NCBI RefSeq assembly: GCF_037975245.1
Contig: NC_092577.1
Location: 19,280,898-19,344,897, forward strand
Direction of reading: 5' to 3'
DNA from: Apostichopus japonicus
Lineage: Eukaryota; Echinodermata; Holothuroidea; Aspidochirotida; Stichopodidae
Length of the DNA stretch: 64,000 nucleotides
A program made the translations under genes and the position numbers. The notes below the pieces were generated by a model that was given only the letters and a program-made list of their open reading frames with translations, had not been told where the DNA came from and did not search any database. This document shows, one piece after another, positions 33,400 through 45,234 of this stretch (position 1 is its first letter; each line of letters starts with the position of its first letter).

Positions 33400-34380
33400 C
33401 TAAACAAGGGAAAGTTGGACTTAACTCAAACTTGGTATATAGATTTTTTGGGAATAAGTACAGTTAGGATGGTCATACAGACTTAGGATGGTCATATTGC
33501 TTTTTGGAATCGGCGTGTCAAACTACATCTGACCCTGAGGTCAAAGGTCAAATCTTGCAAAATATGCTCATTTTAGCAGATGCAGGGCAAAACCAAAAAA
33601 CTTTGTCATTATTTTACTTGCCTGTTCTTAACAGTAGAACATTTTTCTGACATTTTACTGGCCCAGGGCCAACGGGCCTGTGGTAGTGTTGAATTTTCGT
33701 GAAAATCAGATTTTTTTTATCTCCAAAATCTGTTTTTCATTTTAGTATATTCAGTCTGTTTTTTAGCTCATACCAGCATGCTGGTGTGAGCTATTGTTAC
33801 AGTGCAGCGTCTATCACTCTATCATTCTATGCGTCAACAATTGGTAAAACCGCTCCCACTCGCACAGTGTTTCATGGAATTTCATGAAACTTGGACACAA
33901 GGATCATTGGGTATAGGGCCATCAGAGATGGTCCGAAATTTGGGGTTAAAGGTCACATGTGGGCCGTTATGGGCCATTTTTGGGAAATACGCAAAATGCT
34001 TCTTCTCCTACAGATTCCATGGTATAATGTTGAGGGTTTGTCACGATAGTACTATGGAAGTTTTACCTTCAGGGTGTTCATGAATTTGAGATCAAAGATC
34101 AACTAGGGGTCTTTTGTGGCCCGGGCCGCATATTTTCAAATTGCTCCTGTTCCTACAGTGTATGGCCAGTTATAATGAAACTTGGTCTCGACGTTCCTCG
34201 GGATGAGAGTTACGAGGGGTGTTCGGAAAATTGAGGTCAATGGTCATTTAGGGGGTCATTCTTTGTAATATTTTCAAATATCTCAATCTCCTCAAGATTT
34301 TGATGGATCATATTCAAACTTGAAACTGATGATTGTTGGATTGTGTATGAATAAGGTGATGCTTAACAATTTTTGGTCAA
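33400..34380. repeat. GGTCA-type interspersed repeats, two blocks
   Basis: 33400-33700 has a DR1-type AGGTCAAAGGTCA (33538-33550). 33764-34380 starts with a near-palindrome around AGCTCATACCAGCA and continues with ATGAAACTTGGACACAAGGA and repeated GGTCA phrases; the same order is found at 25886-26265. Confidence 0.6.
33764..33791. repeat. 28-bp near-perfect palindrome
   Basis: Arms AGCTCATACCAGCA and TGCTGGTGTGAGCT pair at 13 of 14 positions with no loop. It marks one end of the repeat block. Confidence 0.7.
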
Positions 34381-34383
34381 AAG

Positions 34384-34619
34384 TTAATTAATTACAATTA
34401 ATCCCCATTGTTTAAAAAAATCTGAGCCTTCAAACTTTTCCCAAAGCTCCTTTAATTTGTCTCCCAGTCTCTGCAGTGTTTGTTTACATTTGTGGCTAAG
34501 CTCTGCAGAGGCTGTTAGTGGAATTAAAGCAGGACTGGGAGTTGTTATTAACTGTTGAACTGTAAGCATGAGAGCCCTATAGCCAATCATCACTTGCCGA
34601 TTCTTAGAAGTCTTTGAGC
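34384..34619 (-). other. Exon-like ORF, function unknown
   Basis: On the minus strand, after a pyrimidine-poor but usable acceptor (CATACCTCAG), the frame stays open to a TAA at 34384 with protein-like content: KTSKNRQVMIGYRALML, then LSHKCKQTLQRLGDKLKELW, a plausible amphipathic helix. No partner exon was found. It may be chance. Confidence 0.2.
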
Positions 34620-34774
34620 CTGAGGTATGTAGGCAGCCAGCCAAAATTTTGGCAAGGAGTGCTTCAGGTCTGCTCGGGTAAAGGGGAGAAGTTTAATAGG
34701 GTAGGTCAGTGGTATTGTTTGAGAGAGTGGGTAAAATAGGATTTAAAGGCGGAAAATAGGAATTATAGCCAGTG

Positions 34775-34890
34775 GTGTGGCCAGGATTCTGCTAACGGAG
34801 GGGGGGGGGGGTTATTCCTCATGGGCCCAAAATTGCTGGAATGTGAAAAATGGCCTGAAATTTGGTGGGCCATAAAGTTTTGTGGGTCCT
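34775..34890. repeat. Fragment of a GTGGCGTAGCCAGG-type repeat
   Basis: Starts GCCAGTGGTGTGGCCAGGATT and has a poly-G run at about 34800-34810, as in the copies near 36150, 50786 and 60735. Confidence 0.5.
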
Positions 34891-34996
34891 ACATTTTTAA
34901 GCTCGAAAAGGTATGAGCTTCTGCACCATTGGTGCTCTAGTTTGTGTCAAGAGGTTGGCATCTCTGGTTATATATATCATTATTTTGTTTGTACAG

Positions 34997-37575
34997 ATGC
35001 CCTCTTGCTAGTGACGTGTCACCATCACTGTTGACAGATCCACTACCAAACCTCCCAACCTCATCTGCAAGTACAATTTTTTCAACTTGTACTGACTCCA
35101 ACTGGGACCTTCATTTTCAGCTACCAGAGTTTTCATCGGCTATTGTTCATAAACTTCAAACTGGGTCTCCACCTCTGAAAGAAGCAGAACGGTCTGCGAT
35201 GCTGGAAGCCATCTACAATGCAGTCAAAGTATATACTTAGTAAGTGCTTTTTGAGGGAATAAATAGTTCAGTAAAAGAAATAAATTTGATATGTGCCAGT
35301 TTGTGCAGTGCAATTACCTTTGATGTTTTAACATGGCAAGGAATCACTAAACATTTTGGTTTTCTGGTTTATTTTTTCATAGTTACCCGAAGACTATGCA
35401 GTATGAGCGTATTATTCAGAAGTTGTTTAAAGTCTACCCCAAGCTTGCCAACCAGCCAAATATGTCAAGAGGAGATGTTCAGGTATGTCAGCAGTATATA
35501 TATATATTTAGTGACCATTTTTTCATGAGGGGGTTTGAACGCCTGCTCTGACAGATCCATGGTCTAATTTTTCTTCTTTTCTCTGTTTAGGTTGGGGGGG
35601 GGGGTGGGGTGGGATGGAGTAGGGAAAGCAAAATTAGGGTTGAGAGTACCAAAAGCATGGTAAAGTTATTAAATGTAATGTTCAATCTTGTTCAATTTTC
35701 AGATAATTTTCGAATTGCAGAGAATTGGATCCTCCTCAATAGGGACCTGATACATGATGGCTTCACTAAATATGCTGATGCTATTGCAGCAACGGTCAAG
35801 AATAAGAAAAGCCGACCAAACCTTGTAGACAAAGCTATTGGAGACATTTTCAAATATAAGGATGAGAGCACAAGGCATGGTTAGTAATTTATTGCATGAA
35901 GGTATGGTCTAGAGCAGAAAAAATATCAAGCGAACACCGACAGGAAATTTGTTCATAAACAACAACGCTTCCTTAGTATGATCAGTGTTTATAAACAACA
36001 CCATGTGAGTCGTTAGTGTACTTTAACATCAATAGAACATGACATTTTCAAGCAATAATATTTTTAGGCGTTAGGACCTCTTGTGTCGTGGCTTGGTTCC
36101 TGGGATATTCATTAGTTAATGGGTAAAAAAGTTGCCGACCGCTGGTCTAGAGAGCCATGGCGTAGTAAGGGGGGGGGCAGTCCGCCCTGCAGGGTAACAG
36201 TCAGGGGAGGGCCAAGCGTCACACAGCCCCCAAAATAATAATAAAATTATATCATAATAAGATATATTCTCAAAGGGGATACCCCCCCTTAGACCCCTCC
36301 TCAGAGTGGCATCCCTGCATGGGGGACTAAAGAAGGACCCACCCATTCTAGGTAGCCACTGCTAGAGGGCTCTGTAACACTTCAGTCAGGTCAAATTGAT
36401 GGTTTGTATTAACTGTGTGAGTCAAGTGTGTCCATTGCCACACCACTCACATAACCGTTGATAATGTTCAAACTTAAAATGTAATAAGCTAGGCCTATCT
36501 GATCTTGTCTTCATTTGTATTTCAAATATATTGTAAGAAAACACCTCTGAGGAGTGAGGATATCATGATATTTAATATTACAGGGAATTACAAAACAGTT
36601 TCACCTATGTTTTTTTATAGAGGCCACTAAATATGCTGCAGTGATTGCAGTACCAACCCTTGTTAACGAGAAGTTGGAAAATATGCTCTCGGTGGTTGAT
36701 GAAACTGTAAGTAACTTATATATATGATTACCCTAAATTGATCTCATATTTTTCTTATGGGTTGTCATTAACTTCCCCCTATATAATTAAATTGAAGGGA
36801 AACAAAAGACAAACTGATATGTGTATGAGTTTCATTAAACAATAAATGGAAACGGACCTTTTAGCATGAACAACTAGTTCTGTCTGAGTTGAATAAAGTA
36901 TTTGAAGAAAAGCAAGGAAATTTTAATAATATATAAAGGCAAATAAATTCATTAAATTTTTGCCTTGGAGGCTGTGGACTCTGCCTCGGAGGCTGTTGCC
37001 TCAACCACAACTGCAACACTGCATATTAATGACATTTTAACGTTTGTACTGTGATACCATTGAAATTTATCCATGTAGGTCAAATTACTCATAATGTTAA
37101 CAAAATTTGTCAATGATATGTGATATCGTCTTTAATGCTATTATTAAACATACTATATATTAAATAATAACACATGTAATATGGTGACTTGCACAATCAT
37201 TCTTAAAAACATGACGTTTGCTTTGACTACATGGGTTCAAATCCCATCCTGAATCTGCCATTGTGCTTCCTAAAATAATTGGTTACTTATTCATTTCATT
37301 TTCTTTGTTGGCAGCATGAAGTTAAACTTCCAGTGATCATGGAAATGTTTGAAGGTGAAGAAGAAGTCAGCAGCTACACAGTTAAAGTTGATGGCTTCAA
37401 AGTCACAGAATCATCCAATTTCATGTCAGCTTTTGCTATCTACTTGGCTACATTTTATATATTTAACTTGGTTTATCCAACAGCTCTAAAGAAAACCCTA
37501 AACTTCCACCAGAGGATGATTTTAAACATCCAGGATGGACTCCCAGTTGACAACACAGTTATGAGAGTTGTATAA
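34997..37575 (+). CDS. Split gene for a SAMD3-like uncharacterised protein (five exons, 5' end missing)
   Basis: Exons: 34997-35239 (acceptor TTTGTACAG, donor GTAAGT), 35383-35482 (TTTCATAG, GTATGT), 35703-35879 (AATTTTCAG, GTTAGT), 36621-36706 (TTTTATAG, GTAAGT), 37315-37575 (TTGGCAG, stop TAA). Phases agree at junctions 1-2, 3-4 and 4-5. Junction 2-3 is one base off; a weaker GT four bases downstream (exon end 35486) would restore the frame, or a small exon is missing. The peptide has LPEFSSAIVHKL, YYPKTMQYERIIQKLFKVYPKL, LPVIMEMFEGEEE and the C-terminal FYIFNLVYPTALKKTLNFHQ block; I associate this order with uncharacterised proteins related to vertebrate SAMD3. An AATAAA follows the stop at 37578-37583. 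The protein start lies upstream and was not found. Confidence 0.65.
36150..36365. repeat. GTGGCGTAG-type repeat inside intron 3
   Basis: Begins CCATGGCGTAGTAAGGG and includes CCCCCTTAGACCCCTCCTC, also found at 61010-61035. Ends near GTAGCCACTGCTAG. Confidence 0.5.
37195..37262 (+). repeat. tRNA-like fragment (T-arm / B box)
   Basis: ATGGGTTCAAATCCCAT folds as a perfect T arm (5-bp stem, 7-base TTCAAAT loop), i.e. a pol III B box. No matching A box or acceptor stem was seen upstream, so it is a SINE fragment at best. Confidence 0.35.
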
Positions 37576-37778
37576 AAAATAAATATGAATATGTAAATAT
37601 CATATGTTGGTAGCTTGAACTTTCACCCCAATGGTGTGTGCACGTATAGAAATGTTGTGTCTTGTTCTTGTAGTAGTTATGATAGTATAACCGTACATTC
37701 AATATAAGGAACAATCCGTGACATACAGTGCGCATTATGCAATCAGTGAAATAACCACAGTACGTAAAGACATACAGA

Positions 37779-37935
37779 AGTTGTGGTGGAATGGCTAGGG
37801 CACTGAACACATGATTCCATGATCGTGGGTTCATGTACCAACCTGGTCGATTTGTATGTATCTTTAATGAAGACACTTAATCTCAATTGCCTCTATTTAC
37901 TCCGGTGTATAGGGTACCCTGCGAGGTAATTCAAA
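37779..37935 (+). mobile_element. tRNA-derived SINE
   Basis: A tRNA-like head (TGGCTAGGGCACTGAACAC, then GTGGGTTCATGTACC as B box) is followed by a tail AAGACACTTAATCTCAATTG, CTCTATTTACTCCGGTGTAT and ACCCTGCGAGGTA. I recall that tail type from SINEs of echinoderms and other marine animals. Confidence 0.6.
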
Positions 37936-40369
37936 AATATACTTGTCTAGCCATACACGTACACATAATACTGCACACCGGTTATATTCAATAATGCACA
38001 CCGGTCATACTACTAGTATGCTATAGTGCATGCCTAAGCCCCACATAAGTGTAGTGTATAAGAGTATTGTTTGTGTACTTGCGCACACGTTTGGGATCAA
38101 GCAAAGTTCAAATTATCAGCAAATGATTTTCGATATATCGGGCAAGTCTTTAACAAAGACTTCTGCAGTATACTTGGAAATAATTACAATGATTAAATGA
38201 GGTTAGTGTGATTGAATGTGGGGACCTCATTTAAAATGTACCCCAAAAAATTGACCTACAAGGTAATTGTCTACCATTCAAGACATAGCTTATGGTTTGT
38301 GATAAAGTACTTCTAGAAATGTAACTATACTTTGTTTACTGTTCCACCCTAGTGTTGCTTCAAAGATAACAACATGTTCAACTTGCATGTTCTGCAATAA
38401 TATTGTACCATGACATCTCATGGTCAGAAACTCAGAATAAGATCACTTCCAAGTTCATAAAAGTACTTATATTATTCTTTGTTTTAAATGTAGTTGTCAG
38501 ATGTTGTTAGACATAGAAATTTAATCTCTGGTCAATGGTTCTCTTTAAAGCTCACTTTTTGGTTCAGCTTGTCATGGTCATATTTTTATTTATCATCCTA
38601 ATTCGAGATGATTATAAGGAAATTTTCTGGCCCTTTTAACAGCTAAGGTCATATAGAGCTACTCAAGGCCTTTTTATACCATTTGACTTGACATGGGGTA
38701 TTATTTTTATAAATAAATTATAAATAATGTATAATGTATATTTATATTAAAATATTAATTAAGAAAATTTATTTGGCTGAAGTTCTATTTTTATATTTGA
38801 GCTGTTTACTCCCAAACTTTCCCTTTATCTGTCTCTCCACATCTTTTCCATGCTGCTACTTTGATGAAACTTATGGAGCCCATAATGATGCATGATCTAA
38901 TTGTTTGAAAACTGTTGAACACTGCCAACTTAGGAGCGTTTCAAAGTAATCCCATGAGTAGTGTCAAGATGTTTTCTCGGAGAAGATTTTGACATTTTTG
39001 TAAAGATAAGTTTTCCCAATTGTCCAATAAATATTAATTTCAGTTTTAAATGTTCTTAAACCTTTAGTGTTTGTTACATCTTTATGAGATGAATTTTAAA
39101 TGGAATGCTTATTTCTCACATTTTGCATTAATACTGAATGTTAATAAAAATTACCATCAAACTTACAATGTGTGTCACTATCTTATTTCTTAACTAAAAA
39201 GTACTTAATCTTAAACTAGTCTTGTCACCTAAATAAGTAGTCACAGTTGCAATGACTAATATTTTTGGTCGCTGGACTAAGCTTTGGTCGATAGAGGCAT
39301 CGTAGTAGGACTAATTTTAATTAGTCAGAAAACTTGATTTAATTAGTCACAAAACTAATGTTATATAGTCAAATGACTAGATCAAACTGGTCGATAGAGG
39401 CATCGTTGTGACTAATTTTTTGTAGTCATATTGACTAACTATTGTTTACAGTGCAGTGTCGTTGCGCAATAGAATGGTCCGTTTGATTCATGGCTTATAA
39501 AGTCCGGATTTTCTTGTAAAAAATCGGCGATAGACTAAAAAGAGAATCTCATATGCCTATCTTTACTTCAAATTTGACTGTAAACCTCATAAAATGTGTG
39601 CCTGAAACGTATAATGCAGGTACGTCTTGGTCGGTAGCAAAGACTCAATTTTGATGCATGTATAAGGGTGTTATGATATCATGAAACTTTTGATACCATT
39701 GTGTTATTGTGTTAAATTTGGTACTTTCAGAAAGACCATTTTGTTATCCACGATATTTTCAAATCTTATACATTTACAATGAAGTATGTGTCCATGGCGT
39801 CAATTTTTTGAATGATAATTTACTCAAATTTGGAAGGCTTTTGAGTGGTCCTTTTGATGCCCTTGTCAATTTACCTCCAAAAATGCCCTTTCATTCATTT
39901 TAAACTGAATAAAACGGTAAATGACAAACATATACAGTAACTGACACGTTCTTCTACATCATTGACCTGATCCGATGTCAAAATTCGGTATTTCATGGTA
40001 AATATGGCCCTAACCCTAGGGTTATAATAAAATGTGACAGAAGTGATGTACAAACTGATAAATCGACGGGTTTTTTTTTAGAGGCGGTTCCTTCATGAAA
40101 AGAGGATATTATCTGAAAATGTCGTCCGCCAATTATCTATATGCTTTTTTTAGCGACAGAAGTAGCGCTATCGCGCAATGGTCAAAGTTACAATTTTAGA
40201 GGGCGTCTGGGTTGGTCCTTTAGGTGATTTTTCCTACAATTCTCGCTAGGCTCGTCCACGGTATAAAAGTCCACAATTAAAGACTACGTATCGCTAGTTG
40301 TAAAGGATGCAGAAGGCCGAATTTGCGTAGTAAATACTTGAAATGAAATGTCCAGTCGCTTTATGCGAT
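37936..40369. other. Non-coding, AT-rich
   Basis: No convincing exon; the 64-codon frame at 39709-39903 has no support. 38690-38765 is almost pure A+T. A local motif cluster at 39240-39440 is listed separately. Confidence 0.5.
39240..39440. repeat. Duplicated segment with a cluster of TAGTCA/TGACTA motifs
   Basis: GGTCGATAGAGGCATCGT occurs at 39286-39303 and 39389-39406 (103 bp apart), each followed by a GACTAATTTT run. At least eight TAGTCA or TGACTA hexamers lie within 200 bp. Confidence 0.65.
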
Positions 40370-40850
40370 GAGTATATTGTACGTTTTCGCTACGCGCAGT
40401 AATTGGTCAATTTAAACACTAACGTTAAAACTTGTAAACCGATTGATACCATTCCGCTCATACACTGAAAAAGAAATCGTAAAGGTTTGTCTTGATTTTA
40501 ATTATTGTTTACAGAGGGATAGGATGTTTCTCAGTTGAGATCACAAAACGATTTGTTTAAAGCCAACGTAGAACGCAAGGTTTCCTGGTTTTTACGCGTA
40601 AGAAAGGAGAAATTTAGCTGGATGAAAGAAAATCTATCAGAACTCCTTTCTATTACTTAATATACGGATAAACGTTTTACCAAGTTATCCGGAAAGTTAC
40701 TGTTACTTTGTCCAACAGATAATGTTTATCTCTGCAAGCTTTTTTGTTGTTGACAAAAGCGCACATACGCTATAACATACAGGTTACCAACGAGGTAAAT
40801 ATCTTGAGTTTTAAACAGCTTGCACCCATGAAATCAAGTCACATAAGCTC
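40370..40850. repeat. Diverged relative of the 44420-45130 element
   Basis: Shares TTTCGCTACGCGCAGTAATTGG, followed by ATTGATACCATTCCGCTCAT, with 44438-44520 (CTTTCGTTACACGCAGTAATTGG...CATTCCACTCATA). It lacks the 104-bp tandem units. Confidence 0.45.
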
Positions 40851-41325
40851 TTTCATGGCACCGAAGGTTATGCTCAACCAAAGTGAAACGCATTTCTTTC
40901 AAAGTATTTGATAAATTCTGTATTTTCGTGGTCAAATTCGTCACGTCGGGTTCGTTGATGTGGTGGAAATGGTTAGGCTTGCATGAGCGTACAGCATCTG
41001 TAGTATCTTAGCCCGTATACTAAAGCCCAACGTTACTTGTTAGGCACTTGGTGCATCTAATGATATGTATAGGGTAGATGTACAGTGTTCTTTGTCAGCA
41101 GGGCTGTAAAAATATACCAGATTATACGAAAGTGTATATAACTTGAGCACATCTATTGTGTGGTAGATGTCATTTGAGGTAACAATCGATCTTGAAGTGA
41201 TGTTACCTCAATATAACTCACTTAAGTTATCATCTTTATTTAATCATCTTACTTAGTTATTTCATATGTATAAACCTGTTGCATTATGACATTTTGTATG
41301 TATCTATTGTTTTTATTCATTTCAG

Positions 41326-41458
41326 ACTTCAAACGAATTTCAAAAGATTGCACACCGAGTGTCGACCACAAAATTGCTAATCAGTGAAAGTGCAATTGCT
41401 GCTGAGTCCCAAGTGGTCAAGGAAGGAGATTTTGTGGACAGCGTCATTCATCTCATTC
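41326..41458 (+). CDS. Orphan exon, function unknown
   Basis: A good acceptor (TTTTATTCATTTCAG) and donor (GTATGT) bound 133 bp open in one frame only: TSNEFQKIAHRVSTTKL, then SAIAAESQVVKEGDFVDSV. If the donor is not used the frame stops at TAG 11 bases on. Its gene is unknown; it could belong to the gene ending at 37575 only if that gene has an alternative 3' end. Confidence 0.35.
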
Positions 41459-43640
41459 GTATGTTTTAGGTTGTCAATATCGAATACCCGAGACATTTAC
41501 ATATGTACAAAGGGCGATTTTGGACATCACTGACAATAGGAAGGTACCCGCTAAGTTGGTAACCTTTGTAAGAAAAGTCGCTATCCAATAGATGATTAAC
41601 CACGAGCGGTCTCAACATACAACATTAAGCGAATTCAGCTCCAGCACACCATAGCAGGAAAGAGAGTTGGAAAATGAAAGCGACTATACAAAAGCTTGGA
41701 AGCACAATCTATCTGGTTTAAACCAAAAAATTGGTTTCAAGATTTAGAGTTCTTTGCTAGGCCTTGTGTAGATTCAGCATTTTTCTTTAGGTTGGGAGTG
41801 ACTGATGAAAAAGTAATGCATTGATAAATTTTCAAACATATTTTGAGGGGGTGGAAGGGTAGCAAATTTGCATTTTTTCGAAAATCTATTCCTCCAGGGG
41901 CAAAGCCCTTTCATTGCAAATTTATCATATAATAAACTCTGAGAAAATAAAAACTGTGGTCAGTCATCAGGTTGCTCTCAGCTTTTTCATAATATTAATT
42001 TATGTAATACTAATATATTTAATATTAGTAATATATATTTCTATATTTTTATTTAAAAAGTTTATGATAAAAGAAGAATTTACTGCACTTTGGTTTAAGC
42101 AACCTTTTTGGAAGGGTCACATGATCAACATCTATTCTGTTAAATCTGGGTCAGGGGTTACACTGTTGGATCACTAAGAAAATTGTTGTTAGTAGACTGA
42201 CAGTACACATGGGATGCTAAGTGGTGTTGAGATGAATTATTTCAAATAATGATCACATAAAATATTTGTATATATTGAAATTGGAATTGCTTGTTTGTTC
42301 TTGCTTCATATGATACTTTGCAGTATACACCTATTTTGTCTATGGGGGAGGTGTACTGTTGGTTAAAGTAGGAAAATTGTTCGAGTAGACAGGTGGTATT
42401 TAAAATGTGTTCGGTGGTATTGTCATTCCCACCCTCCACCCTATATGGAACTTTTTCATTTTGTTTATTGATTGAAATAACGCTTATCACTTAGTCTTTG
42501 TGAATGTTTTAATTGTAATTGATTGTTTGTTCTTGCTTCAAATGATAGTGTTTGTATACATGTAGTCTTGGGTAAATGAGAAAAAAATTGTTGGTTAGGC
42601 ATGATTTGCTATAGTAGGTGTTTAGATGTGAGATATGGTTGTGATAAGGTGACCTGAGATGAATGTTATATCATCAGTTGACCTGAAATCAATGTTATAT
42701 ATCGAGAAGCTCTTTAGAATTCTAGATTGTATGGTCACAGCATCCTCCACCGCATTTTAAGGGATTTTTCATGCTATTTTTTTTATTTTAGATAATGCTA
42801 GACGTGAATGTTTGTATATTATAAATTGGAATTGATTCAATTCTTGTTATATTTCTAATTTGTAGTTGATTATTTTTAACTTCTTTGAATTCGCTTTTTT
42901 TTTATGGGTGAGGGATGTAATGCTAACAGTCCTTTCATTCTGACTTTCCCAAGCCATGAGATGATGTCATTGGAACGATTTTACTCAGTCATGTATATAA
43001 GATGGGTGTTAGAACTAAAGGTCGTCGGAATTAAAATAAGGACAAAAGTATTGGAGACCAATTTTGTCAGTTTAAAACACACTCTCTAGGTTTCACTTGT
43101 AATAGGGGCCCCTTTTCCACATAGGTGCTTGTTCCATGTGTTTGTTATCTTTGGTGTTACATATACAATACTTAACTGTTCATTTTTAAATTTTCATTGA
43201 TTATCTTTGCGTGGTATTATTTATTAGGTTTTAATAAATATTTCTTACTTTAAAATCAAGTTTGTATCATTTTCAGTCTCACAGCTTTACTATTCATTGT
43301 TATTATTCTGTGCATCAATCTTAAAAGGCAGACAATTCCATCATACATAATTTTCAACGCAAATATATGTCTTAAATTCTCAAAAAGGAACACTAAAAAT
43401 GAAACCGTTGATGGTAACTCTAAAAGGGGTAATATTTCTGATCAAACCTACTGAAAGTAAAATCATTGCAATGTATTTTTCAATGGTTAAACTTATTATT
43501 ACCATAATTATTATTGTAAAGACTTCCACATTAATTCTTACCAATATGGAAGTGTAATAACACGGAAAACGATGTTATGTTATATGCGATGTAATAATCG
43601 ATGTATGCCTATATGATATGCACATTAACATATTGAATGC
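41459..43640. other. Non-coding; weak internal duplications
   Basis: TTGTTTGTTCTTGCTTCA-ATGATA recurs near 42290 and 42525, with a weaker third copy near 42830. Otherwise nothing recognised. Confidence 0.45.
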
Positions 43641-43656
43641 GCGCGAAAAATGTTGT

Positions 43657-43911
43657 GTATGTATGTATGTATGTATGTATATTAGATCCTCCTGCAAGCA
43701 GGAACTCGCGAGGAAGCGTAATTGGCATATGAAAGCCGCTGACCGAAGTCAGTCTCTGACATTCATATTTAACGTCCATGAATATGAATTGTTAATTGTC
43801 AACAACTATGTAACTGGACGACACACATTAATCTGGGAGTGACTCGAACCGGGGACCTTATAATGATTGAAAGGCACCGGTGTTAACCACTGTTAACCAC
43901 TGAGCTAACAC
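43657..43911 (-). mobile_element. tRNA-derived SINE (minus strand)
   Basis: Read on the minus strand it starts GTGTTAGCTCAGTGGTTAAC (A box) with GTGGTTAACA duplicated, then GGTTCGAGTCACTCC as B box (43836-43850), a body of about 150 bp, and ends in a short TACATACA-type microsatellite at 43657-43681. Confidence 0.75.
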
Positions 43912-44419
43912 ATATTTTTCGGACAAGTTGTCAGAGCCCCCCCCCCACCCACCCAATCAAATTGGCTCCTACGCCTATGACGGTAGTTCTATAAGGAATT
44001 TTGTACAGTATTAAAATTCATACGAATTTTTGTATGCTGGAGTATAAGGATCGCGAGATACAACTTGTGGCAAGGAAAACGTCGTAAATATGCCGGATTA
44101 AAGGTCAATTTTGACCGAAATTGTTGAATTTCATAGCTCATTCACAATAACAGGAATATATGAATAGGCCTAGATAAACTCAAGTGCGACAATCGGAAAT
44201 TCAAATTTTACAACTATCGCCAGTTGCACCAAGGTTTGGGGTGAGACATCCCCCCCCCCCTCTCTAGCGACGTACCTGCCTCCCCCATATCATAATTATA
44301 CATTTTTGCCCTCAAAATATACCTTGCCGTAGTTGGGGCAACCACTCCTATCTTGTTCTGGGTGAGAGTTACGTGTTGCATTTTTACATGTTGGTATTGA
44401 CGCAAAGCATCTATTGGTG

Positions 44420-45130
44420 AGGTGTAATTTGATAAGCTTTCGTTACACGCAGTAATTGGTCCATTTACAATAACCTTATAATTTTTAAAGTGATTGACGC
44501 ATCATTCCACTCATATAGGCATGGGAGCAGAGTCTTTCTGAAGTGATGAAATGACATTTAAACAAGGGTGCATGGATTATTATTTTTTTTAAATCCAACT
44601 ATTCTACACGCGATGAGATTTCCTGGCGCCCTTAGGTACGGAAGCGTATAGGTGCCATCACATAACTTAACATAACCAAGAAATAACTTAACAAAATGCA
44701 GAATATCGTTACTTTGACAACTTAGTTCTCGTGAAAACACATGAAAATGTTATTTTGATGAGATAATATATCTGGTGAACGCAACAATTTCTTGCAAAAT
44801 GTTCGAATGCTGACTTTTTCTAAGTCTGCAATGCAACAAAATATTGCAAATTGTCAGTTTGATGAGATAATTTATCTGGTGAACGCAACAATTTCTTGCA
44901 AATGTTCGAATGCTGACTTTTTCTAAGTCTGCAATGCAACAAAATATTGCAAATTGTCAGTTTGATGAGATAATATATCTGGTGAACGCAACAATTTCTT
45001 GCAAAATGTTACAATGCTGACTTTTCCTATGTCTGCAATACAACAAAATATTGCAAAATGTTATTTTGAGAGGATGAGTTATCTGGTGAACGCAACAATT
45101 CTCTTCAGGATATTCGCTTACTGACATTTT
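44420..45130 (+). repeat. Non-autonomous element with internal 104-bp tandem repeat (copy 1)
   Basis: TATCTGGTGAACGCAACAAT occurs at 44769, 44873, 44976 and 45080 (steps 104, 103, 104). Upstream flank GGTACGGAAGCGTATAGGTG and ATAACTTAACAAAATGCAGA are also shared with the inverted copy at 61960-62370. No coding capacity. It ends about 105 bases before the first exon of the integrase-like gene. Confidence 0.8.
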
Positions 45131-45234
45131 ACTGCCACAATAATACTGCAACCTTGTGTTAACGGTACGGTACGTTGACTGTAGTGAGGCGTGTTTAAAC
45201 GGTACATCTCAAGACTCGTCAAAAACAAACGAAG

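Noticed and set aside
37195-37262. Functional tRNA gene
   Set aside because: Only a T arm is recognisable; no acceptor stem, D arm or A box.
43657-43911. Functional tRNA gene (minus strand)
   Set aside because: A and B boxes are present, but the head has a duplicated GTGGTTAACA, no closing acceptor stem, and is followed by a SINE body and microsatellite tail.
44750-45110. CRISPR-like array from the 104-bp repeats
   Set aside because: The whole unit repeats head to tail with no variable spacers; it is a minisatellite.
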